Origin: Amphibacillus cookii
GTDB lineage: Bacteria > Bacillota > Bacilli > Bacillales > Amphibacillaceae
Assembly (NCBI RefSeq): GCF_016908375.1
Contig: NZ_JAFBDS010000007.1
Coordinates: 62,001-126,000 of the forward strand
Length of the DNA: 64,000 nucleotides
Direction: 5' to 3'
The position numbers and the translations under genes are program-made. Positions 1-7,912 of the stretch are shown here, in pieces (positions within the stretch are counted from its first letter, which is position 1; each line of letters begins with the position of its first letter). The notes below the pieces were generated by a model. It ran no database searches. It worked only from the letters and a program-made list of their open reading frames with translations, and was not told the origin of the DNA.

Positions 1-365
1 CCATAGTGTTGTTTAGATAATGACATCCACATCGTACCATAAGGTCCACCTGGATTAGGCGCTTTATTAATAATCACAAATTGCCCGATCGGTGTTTGAC
101 TAAGAATTTGCCCTACGGCTATCGGATATGTTTTTAGTGGTACATGATCACTTAACAAGGTAAGTGTTCGTTGCGCAATCGATACATGAATTTGGTAGGG
201 TAGCTGCTCTGGGTTCGGAAGTCCTGGGACGATCAATGGCTGTCCAACGAAGATCATATCAGGATTAATTTGTGGATTTGCTTGGATTAGATCAGTTAAG
301 CTCACCCGATAATCGCGTGCGATGATTGATAACGTTTCGCCTTCCTTAACTATGTGATAATACAT
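1..365 (-). CDS. LysM / L,D-transpeptidase (YkuD-type), partial
   Basis: The reading frame runs off the left edge, so only the first ~121 codons are present. Residues 1-46 form a LysM peptidoglycan-binding repeat ([19 protein letters not shown], then [15 protein letters not shown]). From about residue 52 a YkuD-type catalytic domain begins ([13 protein letters not shown], later YPIAVGQ and TPIGQF), the fold that makes 3-3 cross-links in peptidoglycan. The catalytic His and Cys would lie beyond the edge and cannot be checked. The start ATG at 365-363 has GGAGTG seven bases upstream. There is no signal peptide, as in the B. subtilis YkuD group, which is associated with spores. It is divergent from the HAD gene on the right. 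Confidence 0.85.
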   Translation of the reverse strand, partial: MYYHIVKEGETLSIIARDYRVSLTDLIQANPQINPDMIFVGQPLIVPGLPNPEQLPYQIHVSIAQRTLTLLSDHVPLKTYPIAVGQILSQTPIGQFVIINKAPNPGGPYGTMWMSLSKQHY

Positions 366-582
366 TATTTTCACTCCATTTAGCTTTTTCTTTAGGATAT
401 GCGACTTTTGGCGATAAGATCTTTGTAAAAATGAATGGGAGCATGAATCAGTCAGCAGAGTTCTTATCGATAGTTAATAGAGGTTATAAGGGATTTGAGA
501 TAAGAGAAAGTGGTGTTTTAGCTTTTAAGTTATAGGGAATAACAATCAAAAGGATAGCAGTGATGGGGAGGAAGAGCATTAA

Positions 583-1221
583 ATGAAAGCAATTATTTTT
601 GATTTTGATGGCACATTAGCTGATACATTACCTGTTTGTTATCAGGCTTTTCAACACGTTTTTCAAAGATATGATGATCGTCTTTTATCAAATCAAGAAA
701 TAAGGGCGATGTTTGGACCGTCTGAAACAGGTATTATTCGAGAAAACTTAAAAGACGAACGAAAACAAGAAGCAATTACGTTGTTTTATCAGCAATATAA
801 AGCGCACCATAATCGGTTAGTCAAACCAAATGCTGACATTCAAATGATGCTCTCGCTTTTACAGGATAAAGGCATCAAGTTAGCTATCGTAACCGGTAAA
901 GCCCGTCAAAGCTTTGAGATTTCTGTTGACGCCCTTGGTCTTGATTATGACTTTCAAGCTGTAATTACTGGTGATGATGTGCGCCATGCTAAGCCAGATC
1001 CTGAAGGTATAGAAAAGGCATTGAAGATTATGGGGGTTGAAGCTGCAGAGGCAATCTATCTGGGAGATAGTAACGCTGACATTGAAGCGGGTAAAAGGGC
1101 AGGTGTACGTACAATAGGGGTGCAGTGGCTTACAGAAAGTCAAACGAGCGCATTTTCAATAACCCCTGATGCGATTTATACGAGTGTGCAGTCTTTTATT
1201 GATGATTTGAAATTGACATAA
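583..1221 (+). CDS. HAD-family hydrolase, phosphoglycolate phosphatase-like
   Basis: A 212-residue haloacid-dehalogenase superfamily phosphatase. Motif I is FDFDGTLADT at residues 6-15 with the nucleophile D7 and general acid D9. Motif II is seen as IVTGKA, motif III as the HAKPDPEG lysine, and motif IV as YLGDSNADIEAG. The helical cap between residues 15 and 85 is that of the Gph/PpaX subgroup, which dephosphorylates small phosphoesters or pyrophosphate; the exact substrate cannot be told from sequence. GGGGAGG lies 13-15 bases upstream of the ATG, a little far but the only candidate. It stands alone between oppositely oriented genes. Confidence 0.85.
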   Translation: MKAIIFDFDGTLADTLPVCYQAFQHVFQRYDDRLLSNQEIRAMFGPSETGIIRENLKDERKQEAITLFYQQYKAHHNRLVKPNADIQMMLSLLQDKGIKLAIVTGKARQSFEISVDALGLDYDFQAVITGDDVRHAKPDPEGIEKALKIMGVEAAEAIYLGDSNADIEAGKRAGVRTIGVQWLTESQTSAFSITPDAIYTSVQSFIDDLKLT

Positions 1222-1388
1222 GAGAAAATATGAATCGCATCTTTCTAGAACATGAGTGATTACATCCATCTCAAATTTGAGTTGGAATTTTTACGTTTTT
1301 ATTACAGATACTTGTACATAAAACGCCCACTGATTGAAGACGTTTTATGTAAGAAAATGTGTTTAAAATACGTGTCAATCTACTTGAA

Positions 1389-1421
1389 TAAGCACCCTAC
1401 TTTTTTTTGTAGGGGTGCTTA
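1389..1421 (-). terminator. hairpin terminator between convergent genes
   Basis: Inverted repeat TAAGCACCCTAC / GTAGGGGTGCTTA with an eight-T loop, placed just past the stop of the adenylyltransferase gene and also downstream of the HAD gene. There is no long T tract after the stem on either strand, so efficiency is uncertain. Confidence 0.6.
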
Positions 1422-1429
1422 TCATTCAC

Positions 1430-2311
1430 TTAATATACTGTCGTTGCATAAGAAGGTAATTTTCTAACATCTTTAAGATATTTAGTCATGTTTTTATCAT
1501 CATCAATTGGATATGTGAAGTTAAAATGTTCAGCGACATCTTGAGATAAGATTCTAAACAATTCACAAGTGATAAATATTGATTCCCACATATTTGTATA
1601 ATCAGAATTAGAATAAGTTTCTCTGTACATCTTCCAATATAACTCTGGAAGGTATTTCTTAAAATACTTCCCTAAATTTCCAGTGGAAACTTGAAAATCT
1701 TGTTGTATCCCAATCCACCAATTAACCATTTTATCCAAGGAATCTCTCGTCGTATATTCAAACATGCGTTTTGCATATGGGAGTTCATCACGCCAAATGG
1801 CTTTTGCAACGTTCTGTAAACACCACCAGAAATTGTTTGTATAACTATCGTATTCGTCTTTTGATGGCTTTTTTACATGATAATCAATATCGGTAGGGCA
1901 AGGGATGGAACTCAAAAGATTATCTTTGTCCATTAAGGGGAGAGTAAGTTTATCTTTTCCATACTCCTCAAACATAACTTCCTTTTTTTGGATGCGAAGG
2001 TCTATACGATTTCCATCTGTAAAAAGCATTAAAAAACCATAAGATTTGCTGAAGTCAAAATTATTTTCTCTACCAAAATCATTTTTGTCAGGTTCTTGCA
2101 TCATTATTAAACTTCCAAATTCGTTAATCCATGTCTTATCTTCTATAAAAGACGCTGTTTTTGTCACAACATAAACAATATCATAATCCTGAAAAATATC
2201 TTTTGATACATTAGGGTTCGTTCTTGAACCATTCATATAGACTGCTCGAATACGCTCATCTGCCCTTGCGAAATTTATTATTAAGTCCATCATTTCTTGT
2301 TCATTCCTCAT
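1430..2311 (-). CDS. ant(6): aminoglycoside 6-adenylyltransferase, ANT(6) family
   Basis: A 293-residue protein matching the AadE/AadK family in length and order. The N-terminal nucleotidyltransferase domain shows YMNGSRTNP (residues 25-33) and the metal-binding pair D42/D44 in QDYDIVYVVT. The C-terminal half has the family helical substrate domain (FWWCLQNVAKAIWRDELPYA, NWWIGIQQDF). Family members transfer AMP to the 6-hydroxyl of streptomycin. RBS AGGAGGG is 8 bases before the ATG. No insertion sequence or integron lies next to it, so it looks like a chromosomal aadK-type gene rather than a recently captured resistance gene; whether it gives real resistance cannot be read from sequence. Confidence 0.9.
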   Translation of the reverse strand: MRNEQEMMDLIINFARADERIRAVYMNGSRTNPNVSKDIFQDYDIVYVVTKTASFIEDKTWINEFGSLIMMQEPDKNDFGRENNFDFSKSYGFLMLFTDGNRIDLRIQKKEVMFEEYGKDKLTLPLMDKDNLLSSIPCPTDIDYHVKKPSKDEYDSYTNNFWWCLQNVAKAIWRDELPYAKRMFEYTTRDSLDKMVNWWIGIQQDFQVSTGNLGKYFKKYLPELYWKMYRETYSNSDYTNMWESIFITCELFRILSQDVAEHFNFTYPIDDDKNMTKYLKDVRKLPSYATTVY

Positions 2312-2702
2312 TTATTTCCCTCCTAAAATAGTTAGTTTTCGAATGAAAAATTACATCGGAGGGGCACGAGAATGATATAAACTTAATTTAATAATAAAAG
2401 TTTATAATTTATTTAAGGTTTTTTTCATCTAATCTTCCTTCCCTGTTTAGATTTATCCTGTACTTAAATTAATTCAATATTTATACGATTCCTTTTTTAA
2501 AGAAACTCATATAAATATAGTTAACTTAAGCGGCATTTTTCTTCTTAAACAATACTGCTCGTTAGTTGAACAAGCAGTATTGTTTATATCATGAATTTAG
2601 ATAACCTAAGTGTATCATATATTTCCATATTTTTCATTAAATTCCCTTTAATCATCAAGTCGAATACATTCCAATAGGTGTCAATTATTTGCCTGTGCGC
2701 TT
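2312..2702. other. AT-rich intergenic region
   Basis: A 391-base stretch with no supported gene. It contains the upstream region of the adenylyltransferase gene (right of 2311) and the terminator hairpin of the small membrane-protein gene at 2548-2584. Nothing else was recognised. Confidence 0.6.
2548..2584 (-). terminator. intrinsic terminator
   Basis: Perfect 12-base arms AACAATACTGCT / AGCAGTATTGTT with a 13-base loop, followed on the minus strand by TTTAAG. It lies ~120 bases past the stop of the 137-residue membrane protein gene. Confidence 0.65.
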
Positions 2703-3116
2703 CTAAAAGAACAGTTTCTCTTCTTTCTCAAAACTAGTCACCATCGTATAGCCTGCAATCACCAACATTAGCTCCCATGTAACCAAAGATGTGGTCAAAA
2801 TAAACTGTGGGCGTTCGATATTTGAAAAGATCATAGGTAGATAAGGAAATAAAAATAGTGGTAGACTGACAAAAAGAAATCGATTCAAATTAAATAACCA
2901 TCTATGGTGATTTTTAAATCGTTTGATCATTATTGGAATGGCCAGATAGAAGCCTACTGCAATATAGAGCAAACTGACAATAAGTACCGAACGGAAAAGC
3001 TGATAATCTCCTCTCTGTTCGAATTGCAGTTCTTGATTGGTAATACCCCAAAGTAATAGTAGAAGCCCTATTAAATATAGTAAATAAACTAGACTTTCCT
3101 TTAAGCTAAATTTCAT
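2703..3116 (-). CDS. small four-helix membrane protein, unknown function
   Basis: A 137-residue protein with four hydrophobic segments at roughly residues 9-24, 42-65, 79-97 and 106-127. Charged loops (MIKRFKNHHRWLF) lie between helices two and three. AAAGGAG sits 7 bases upstream of the ATG, so it is very likely translated. No family motif was recognised and the neighbours give no functional hint. Confidence 0.65.
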   Translation of the reverse strand: MKFSLKESLVYLLYLIGLLLLLWGITNQELQFEQRGDYQLFRSVLIVSLLYIAVGFYLAIPIMIKRFKNHHRWLFNLNRFLFVSLPLFLFPYLPMIFSNIERPQFILTTSLVTWELMLVIAGYTMVTSFEKEEKLFF

Positions 3117-3189
3117 ATAAACTCCTTTCTAAAACAATGAGTACCTTTACTGTATAAAATTCTACAGAAATCGATTAAATCCTTTAATA

Positions 3190-3446
3190 AATATTCAACT
3201 TTCGCACACTGAAAATAGTCATTAAACCTTGATTGTGTTCAATAGACGCGGTATTCAATAGGGTTGTTGACTTTACTTCTGCATGGATGTGCCGCATACG
3301 ATCTTCTCATACGTTAAGAACGTTATTCGTTCCGAAAAGCAAGGGGTTCGCTTTTCGCGGGGATGGCTTCAGCTCATCCTATTCCCACAGAAGTCTCACC
3401 CCTTGCTTATCTTCACTTAGACTGGTGGTTCATACTGACTGCGATT
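3190..3446 (+). repeat. R1 interspersed repeat, copy A (internally deleted)
   Basis: Shares an extended stretch with copy C at 13397-13709, from the CACTGAAAATAG start through TTCGCTTTTCGCGGGGATGG to GGTGGTTCATACTGA. Copies B and C carry a 42-base hairpin arm between two TTCAGCT motifs; copy A has a single TTCAGCT joined directly to CATCCTATTCCC, so the arm plus one motif is missing. Open frames across it are by-products of the repeat. Confidence 0.85.
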
Positions 3447-3472
3447 TCTCCATTTTACGTGCGATCGCAGAA

Positions 3473-3617
3473 AGCGGAACATAGCTCACCTGCGCGTCTA
3501 AAACGAAAGGTTTATAATCAATCGAAAATCTATATTCAAAGGCAACGCCTATATTGAATATTAGGTCTACCCTTATGCTATCTTGGCTGAACCTGAGCAT
3601 TTAGATGAGAAAGTTGA
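3473..3617 (+). repeat. inverted duplication, left copy (partner 8388-8515)
   Basis: From AGCGGAACATAGCTCACCTG through CTATATTCAAAGGCAACGCC to GAGAAAGTTGA this matches the reverse complement of 8388-8515, with a 13-base insertion (TAATCAATCGAAA) and a few substitutions. It includes the upstream region and first codons of an acetyltransferase gene. Confidence 0.85.
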
Positions 3618-3621
3618 GTAA
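3583..3621 (+). pseudogene. 5' remnant of a GNAT acetyltransferase gene
   Basis: The frame from TTG at 3583 reads LAEPEHLDEKVE then stop. It matches the start of the intact acetyltransferase on the minus strand at 7913-8446 (LTEPEHLDKKVD) base for base apart from a few changes, and stops after 12 codons. It is a leftover of duplication, not a gene. Confidence 0.75.
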
Positions 3622-3692
3622 ATATATTTTAAGACTAAAATTGTTCGTGTGTTCGTATAGTGATATTAGACAATAGGAAGGTAGGGGTTGTT

Positions 3693-4148
3693 TTGAATAT
3701 ATTTAATCCGGATCATTTGTTGGTAACATTTAAGGCGCCTTTGGATGTAACAGATCCAATCAGTGGTAGGAAATATACATTGACACATTCAGATCAAACC
3801 GGATGCTTATTTTTAACGGTTGCTCTAAATTATGCTTATGACAAAATAACACAGATGCGTGATGAAGTGTTAGCTGAATGGTGTATTGAAAATGGAACTT
3901 GTATACTGTCTGTCAAGGTTTATCTAGGTGGAAGAGATATTGCAACGGTTAAGCGTCGCGATCAAAATTTTAGACGAGAGCTTCCCCTAGCATTAGAGGC
4001 GATTTTCTTTGGAGATCGTGCTTTTTTAATGGCACATCAACAACTCTATTCAGCACCAATCAAAATATGTTTTGAATCTTCCTATCCAAGTTATAATCGC
4101 TGTGAAAATTGGGGAACACCGATGGATTATTTGTTTATTGCGCATTAG
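3693..4148 (+). CDS. Staygreen-domain protein
   Basis: A ~151-residue protein of the Staygreen family (PF12638). Recognisable blocks are GRKYTLTHSDQTGCLFL, RDEVLAEW, SVKVYLGG, FRRELPLALEAI and ICFESSYP, in the usual order. Plant members remove Mg from chlorophyll; bacterial homologues exist in non-photosynthetic Bacillaceae with unknown native substrate. A GTG at 3660 is in frame, but TTG at 3693 is preferred: it has GGAAGGTAGGGG upstream and gives the N-terminus NIFNPDHLLVTF that the family normally starts with. It stands alone between repeats and acetyltransferase genes. Confidence 0.8.
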   Translation: MNIFNPDHLLVTFKAPLDVTDPISGRKYTLTHSDQTGCLFLTVALNYAYDKITQMRDEVLAEWCIENGTCILSVKVYLGGRDIATVKRRDQNFRRELPLALEAIFFGDRAFLMAHQQLYSAPIKICFESSYPSYNRCENWGTPMDYLFIAH

Positions 4149-4325
4149 CCAGACAGAACATCAATAAAAGCTTGACTTTATTCAGAACAGCAGAGAAAAA
4201 ATGTTGTCTTCTTTGTTAACAATCGTGTGCTCCTGATCTCTCTAATATAGTATAATAGTAAATTATGATGATATGAAACCAATCATATCAAAGGGAGCGA
4301 TCTTATCAAATATCACTTAAGAGAA

Positions 4326-4802
4326 ATGTTACCAACAGACTGGTCACAAGTGAAAAGAATTTATGAAGAAGGGATTGCTAGTGGGCATGCAACCTTTGAA
4401 CGCGAAGCACCAACATGGACAGCATGGGATGCTTCTCATTTAAAGGCTTGTCGTTGGGTCGCTACTCAAGGTGATCGTGTTTTAGGTTGGACGGCACTTA
4501 GTCCGACTTCAAGTCGCTGTGTTTATCGTGGTGTAACAGAAGTAAGTGTTTATATTGGTTGCGATTATAGAGGAAATGGCGTAGGGCGAGCGCTGTTAAA
4601 AAAGGTCATCGAATCAAGTGAACAAGAAGGGATTTGGACGATTCACTCTGGGATCTTTCCAGAGAACAAAGCAAGTGTTGCTTTGCATCAATCACTTGGT
4701 TTTCGCCAAGTCGGTTACTTTGAACGGATTGGTAAGATGGAAGATAAGTGGAGAGATACGATTTATTTAGAAAGACGTAGTCAAGTTGTTGGAATAAATT
4801 AA
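4326..4802 (+). CDS. GNAT N-acetyltransferase, phosphinothricin-acetyltransferase-like
   Basis: A GNAT protein of the Pat/YwnH group: IYEEGIASGHATFE near the N-terminus, RVLGWTAL, VSVYIGCDYRGNGVGRALL (acetyl-CoA-binding Q/R-x-x-G-x-G/A loop, here YRGNGVG) and NKASVALHQSLGFRQVG. Members acetylate small amines such as methionine derivatives; some act on phosphinothricin. The first ATG (4326) has no ribosome site at proper distance. AAGGGAG at 4291-4297 is instead spaced 7 bases from an in-frame ATC at 4305, which would add IKYHLRE, a typical start for this family; the true start may therefore be non-canonical. It is followed 12 bases later by a second GNAT gene. Confidence 0.85.
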   Translation: MLPTDWSQVKRIYEEGIASGHATFEREAPTWTAWDASHLKACRWVATQGDRVLGWTALSPTSSRCVYRGVTEVSVYIGCDYRGNGVGRALLKKVIESSEQEGIWTIHSGIFPENKASVALHQSLGFRQVGYFERIGKMEDKWRDTIYLERRSQVVGIN

Positions 4803-4814
4803 AGGAGTACAGAT

Positions 4815-5270
4815 ATGAAGATTGTGTTTAAAGAAGTTGACCAAAATAATTATAAAATATGTGCGAAGTTAGCTGTAGCAGAAAGCCAAAAGTTATTCGT
4901 TGCGCCCAATTGGTACTCCTTACTAGAAGCAAATTATGAAGCTGATCGTATGCCTTTTGCCATTTATCATGATAAAGAGATGGTTGGTTTTATTATGTTT
5001 AGTTTTTTTCTGGGGGATGCTGATTATCCAAACGATTCTTGGTGGATTGAGCGATTTATGATTGACGAGAAACATCAGCAAAAAGGATATGGAACACAAT
5101 CTTTACAGCAAGCGATTGACTATTTTAAAGCGCATTTTGATCAAAGTGAACTAAGAATTTCTGCAGAACCTGAAAACAAGGTAGCGATCGCCTTATATGA
5201 ACGGCTCGGTTTTGAAAAAACAGGAGAAAAGATCGGAAATGAAACCGTATTGTTGTTAGTATTACGTTAG
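4815..5270 (+). CDS. GNAT N-acetyltransferase, BltD/spermidine-acetyltransferase-like
   Basis: A 151-residue GNAT protein with WWIERFMIDEKHQQKGYGTQ, containing the acetyl-CoA loop QQKGYG, and the C-terminal NKVAIALYERLGFEKTGE block. The overall pattern (N-terminal AVAESQKLFVAPNW, then a tryptophan-rich strand before the loop) resembles B. subtilis BltD, a spermine/spermidine acetyltransferase, but substrate is unproven. AAAGGAG is 8 bases before the ATG. It is probably co-transcribed with the GNAT gene just upstream and ends in a strong terminator. Confidence 0.8.
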   Translation: MKIVFKEVDQNNYKICAKLAVAESQKLFVAPNWYSLLEANYEADRMPFAIYHDKEMVGFIMFSFFLGDADYPNDSWWIERFMIDEKHQQKGYGTQSLQQAIDYFKAHFDQSELRISAEPENKVAIALYERLGFEKTGEKIGNETVLLLVLR

Positions 5271-5300
5271 CAACATAGATAATGCTATAAATCCATGCAA

Positions 5301-5337
5301 AGCCAGAGTGAAACGGTTGTTTTACTCTGGCTTTTTT
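5301..5337 (+). terminator. intrinsic terminator
   Basis: AGCCAGAGTGAAA / TTTTACTCTGGCT stem with a short loop followed by a run of six T. It ends the two-gene acetyltransferase unit. Confidence 0.9.
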
Positions 5338-5369
5338 GTCGCAACGTCTAGGTCCTCATAGGGATTCGA

Positions 5370-5678
5370 TTAGTCTTTTATCTCTTTAAATAACTCATAT
5401 GCTTTTTTCTTTGCTTCTTCTAAGACCCTTTCACCTAACTCGGTAATGGTGTAATATTTACGTACTTTTCCATGAATTGTTCGGCTTTCCTTTGTTAAAA
5501 GTTGTTTTGCCTCCATAGTGTGTAAGATTGGATAAAGTGTACCTGGGCTCATATCATATCCATGTTCCTTTAGCTCTTCAATCATCCATGCCCCATAGAA
5601 GGGCTCCACATTAGCATGATGAAGAATGTGAATTTGAATGAATCCGAGGAAAAATTTTCGTAATATTTGTTCTTGCAT
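5370..5678 (-). CDS. PadR-family transcriptional regulator
   Basis: A 102-residue winged-helix protein with the PadR signature: IHILHHANVEPFYGAWMIEEL, then MSPGTLYPILHTMEAKQLL as recognition helix and GKVRKYYTITELG as wing. The small C-terminal helix is the dimerisation arm. It is divergent from a chromate transporter gene, with a palindrome between the two. In Bacillus a PadR protein (ChrI) next to chrA represses it and is released by chromate; this gene likely plays that role. Confidence 0.88.
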   Translation of the reverse strand: MQEQILRKFFLGFIQIHILHHANVEPFYGAWMIEELKEHGYDMSPGTLYPILHTMEAKQLLTKESRTIHGKVRKYYTITELGERVLEEAKKKAYELFKEIKD

Positions 5679-5714
5679 TTTGCATACTCCTTCGATAAGC
5701 TCTATATATAACTG

Positions 5715-5737
5715 TCGATATCGAATTTCAATATCGA
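5715..5737. promoter_or_regulatory. palindromic operator between padR and chrA
   Basis: TCGATAT / ATATCGA arms separated by nine bases, in the shared upstream region of the divergent PadR and chromate-transporter genes. Position and symmetry fit a PadR dimer site; binding is inferred. Confidence 0.5.
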
Positions 5738-5804
5738 TGATGATGTATGTTTATCATAGCTTAAAAACAGATAAGAATCAATGAAATAGCGAAGGGAGTA
5801 GGGA

Positions 5805-6998
5805 ATGAAGGTATTAAAACCAAACAAAGGGGAAAGCACAAGCTGGCGATCATTTTTATGGGATATATTTATTTGTTCATTGGGTGCTTTTGGTGGACCG
5901 GAAGCACATTATGGTATCTTTACCGATCAACTCGTGACAAAAAAACAGTATTTAAGTGAAGAGGAATTAGTCGAATTAATTGCTTTATGCAGTATCTTAC
6001 CTGGTCCATCAAGCACGCAAACCATTGTTGCCGTTGGACATAAAAAAGGTGGACCATTGCTAGCGCTTCTGACAATGCTCGTTTGGTCATTGCCGGTTTT
6101 AACGTTGATGACACTGTTTTCATTTCTATATGCGTTTTTAGATCGTATGCAATTTTCACAAGATGGATTGCGTTATATCGGTCCGATGGCAGTCGGTTTT
6201 ATTATGGTTGCTGCACTTAGGATCGGTAAAAAAGTTATTTCAGATCGGATCACGGTCAGTTTACTTATTTTTGGTGCGGTGACAACGTTCTTTTTCAGAC
6301 AGGCTTGGGTATTTCCGTTTGTTTTGATTATTGGAGGTTTAGTCACGGTCTTGACGTCTAAACAGAAAAAAATTTGGTATCGAGTAAAATTGAATCCGCC
6401 TTGGATTTATTTCTTTGCTTTTATAATCATTGCTGTTGGATCAATTGTTTTGGCGATATTTACTAACAGCACGTTGCTGTCGATCTTTGAAAGCTTTTAT
6501 CGTTACGGCTATCTTGTTTTTGGTGGCGGGCAAGTTGTTATTCCGTTTATGTTTAGTGATTTAGTTGAGATTAATGGCTTTATGCGTGCGGATGAATTTC
6601 TAACGGGTTATGGATTAGTTCAAGGCATGCCAGGTCCCATGTTTAGTTTTAGTGCCTATGCAGGTGGACTTGCAGGTCAAGGTGCACCGTTATATCAAAT
6701 TGCTAGTGCGATCGCCGCTGGGATTGGAATCTTTTTACCGGGGCTACTCCTGATTTATTTTGTTTATCCTGTTTGGGAAAACCTAAAAAAAATTCAAGGA
6801 ATAAAAGTATCCTTGAAAGGCGTAAATGCTGTTGCTGGAGGGTTGATCGCTGCTTCTGCCCTTATTATTATGCAAAGTAATGGTTTTGCTATCGATAATG
6901 TAATAATCATGATGATCACCATTTTGGCGTTATATACAAAAAAAGTACCTGCTCCATTACTTGTGCTAGGCGTTATCTTGGTTGGTTTTCTATTTTAA
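5805..6998 (+). CDS. chrA: ChrA chromate transporter
   Basis: A 397-residue membrane protein made of two homologous chromate-transport domains. The first starts with LGAFGGPEAHYGIF and has ALCSILPGPSSTQ; the second has LVFGGGQVVIPFM and GYGLVQGMPGPMFSFSAYAG. Between them is a short charged linker (TSKQKKIWYRVK). The family (CHR) exports chromate from the cytoplasm. About ten hydrophobic segments are visible. The start ATG follows GAAGGGAGTAGGG. The divergent PadR gene and the palindrome between them indicate chromate-responsive repression. Confidence 0.92.
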   Translation: MKVLKPNKGESTSWRSFLWDIFICSLGAFGGPEAHYGIFTDQLVTKKQYLSEEELVELIALCSILPGPSSTQTIVAVGHKKGGPLLALLTMLVWSLPVLTLMTLFSFLYAFLDRMQFSQDGLRYIGPMAVGFIMVAALRIGKKVISDRITVSLLIFGAVTTFFFRQAWVFPFVLIIGGLVTVLTSKQKKIWYRVKLNPPWIYFFAFIIIAVGSIVLAIFTNSTLLSIFESFYRYGYLVFGGGQVVIPFMFSDLVEINGFMRADEFLTGYGLVQGMPGPMFSFSAYAGGLAGQGAPLYQIASAIAAGIGIFLPGLLLIYFVYPVWENLKKIQGIKVSLKGVNAVAGGLIAASALIIMQSNGFAIDNVIIMMITILALYTKKVPAPLLVLGVILVGFLF

Positions 6999-7033
6999 AT
7001 CTTGAACCTTAAAAAGCATCTTTTAGATAAAAT

Positions 7034-7124
7034 GAACCTTAGCGTCCGTTATCACCCATCAATCGATTTGCTCTACGCTCTATTTTGAGGGCGGTGGTTT
7101 ACGGACGGTTATCCGTGATAAAAT
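7034..7124 (-). repeat. R2 interspersed repeat, copy a (reverse, truncated)
   Basis: Read on the minus strand it gives the R2 core: TTATCACGGATAACCGTCCG, then a GGTTTACGG-side stem, CAAAATAGAGCG, and GGTGATAACGGACGCTAAGG. Only the first half of the family unit is present. It lies just upstream of the sspO-like gene. Confidence 0.8.
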
Positions 7125-7168
7125 CTTTCTCTTTTGCAAAAGCTAATGGCGAAAGGGGGGATGTGAAC

Positions 7169-7324
7169 ATGTCTAAAAGAGATGATGCCTATCGAAATCA
7201 ACCGGTAAATGATCAGCAGGCGAAAAAACAAACCATGTCTCGTCAATTTGATCACGAATTTGCCAATGAACCGGTTAGCGAGATGGAGAAACACCATAAC
7301 AAAAAAACCAAAAAACATAAGTAA
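7169..7324 (+). CDS. sspO: small acid-soluble spore protein, SspO-like
   Basis: A 51-residue, highly charged protein starting at ATG 7169 with GAAAGGGGGG 8 bases upstream. The C-terminal half DHEFANEPVSEMEKHHNKKT resembles the SspO (CotK) pattern of a E-F-x-x-E-P-L block followed by a K/N-rich tail; the N-terminal MSKRDDAYRN also fits the short basic start of that family. SspO is a minor spore protein made in the forespore. A longer in-frame start at 7085 lies inside an R2 repeat and has no ribosome site. Assignment rests on pattern memory for a short protein, so moderate confidence. Confidence 0.6.
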   Translation: MSKRDDAYRNQPVNDQQAKKQTMSRQFDHEFANEPVSEMEKHHNKKTKKHK

Positions 7325-7380
7325 TATGAATAAAGAAATAAGCTGAGATCAAGATTCTTGGCTTATTTCTCTATTCATAT
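7324..7380. terminator. long bidirectional terminator hairpin
   Basis: Twenty-base arms ATATGAATAAAGAAATAAGC / GCTTATTTCTCTATTCATAT, one mismatch, between the convergent sspO-like and lipoprotein genes. Confidence 0.8.
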
Positions 7381-7391
7381 ATAAAATAGCT

Positions 7392-7775
7392 TTAGTCATC
7401 AATAGCTAAGTCGATGCTGACGTTATAAAGTTCGCTAGATTCGATATTGATAAATTGTCCCGTCACTTGGTTGAAGGTTTTTTCTTCATTGTAGTAACCG
7501 ATTTGCTGAATCGTTTCCTCTTGGTGGTTAAAACGTAAAAGGTAATCAGGATTGGGAATATCAAGATTAGCAGTTGAAGCTGATTCAGCCGTTTCCAGAT
7601 GATCCGCTAGTTCTGCGATGAAATCAGGGTCTGTTAACTTACCGACTTGTTCTTGATCATCCCACGTTAAAATGTCAATCGATGTTATTTCTTGATCGAA
7701 AAGCTCATGCTGTTGACAACCGAATAAAAACAAATTTAGAAAAACAAATAATAGAGCATAATTTAATCGTTTCAT
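7392..7775 (-). CDS. small lipoprotein, unknown function
   Basis: A 127-residue protein with a lipoprotein signal: MKR, a hydrophobic stretch to residue 18, and lipobox LFGC with C20 as the lipidated residue. The mature part is acidic and has no recognised domain (blocks SIDILTWDDQEQVGKLTD and LLRFNHQEETIQQIGYY suggest a small beta-rich fold). RBS AAAGGAG precedes the ATG. Outer face of the membrane is predicted; function unknown. Confidence 0.7.
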   Translation of the reverse strand: MKRLNYALLFVFLNLFLFGCQQHELFDQEITSIDILTWDDQEQVGKLTDPDFIAELADHLETAESASTANLDIPNPDYLLRFNHQEETIQQIGYYNEEKTFNQVTGQFINIESSELYNVSIDLAIDD

Positions 7776-7832
7776 AAAACTTGTCTCCTTTCATGTTTAG
7801 TTAACTATTTCCTATTGGTGCTGATGATAAAC

Positions 7833-7877
7833 AAAGAGCGTTAGGTTTCCCTTATATGGGGAGCGCCTAACGCTTTT
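7833..7877 (-). terminator. intrinsic terminator
   Basis: AAAGAGCGTTAGG / CCTAACGCTTTT stem after the stop of the minus-strand acetyltransferase gene (7913), with T-rich sequence on the far side. Confidence 0.7.
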
Positions 7878-7912
7878 GTAGGATTAGCTAAACGATCACA
7901 TTCGGTAAATCG

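Noticed and set aside
1252-1467. 71-codon open frame after the HAD gene
   Set aside because: No ribosome site, overlaps the terminator at 1389-1421 and the end of the convergent adenylyltransferase gene, and has no protein-like pattern.
2312-2702. Integron or transposon context for the ANT(6) gene
   Set aside because: No integrase, attC-like site, insertion sequence or flanking direct repeat was seen; it looks chromosomal.
3233-3557. Two overlapping open frames
   Set aside because: They run through R1 copy A; matching frames at 8570-8776 and on the opposite strand of copy C are repeat by-products with no ribosome site.
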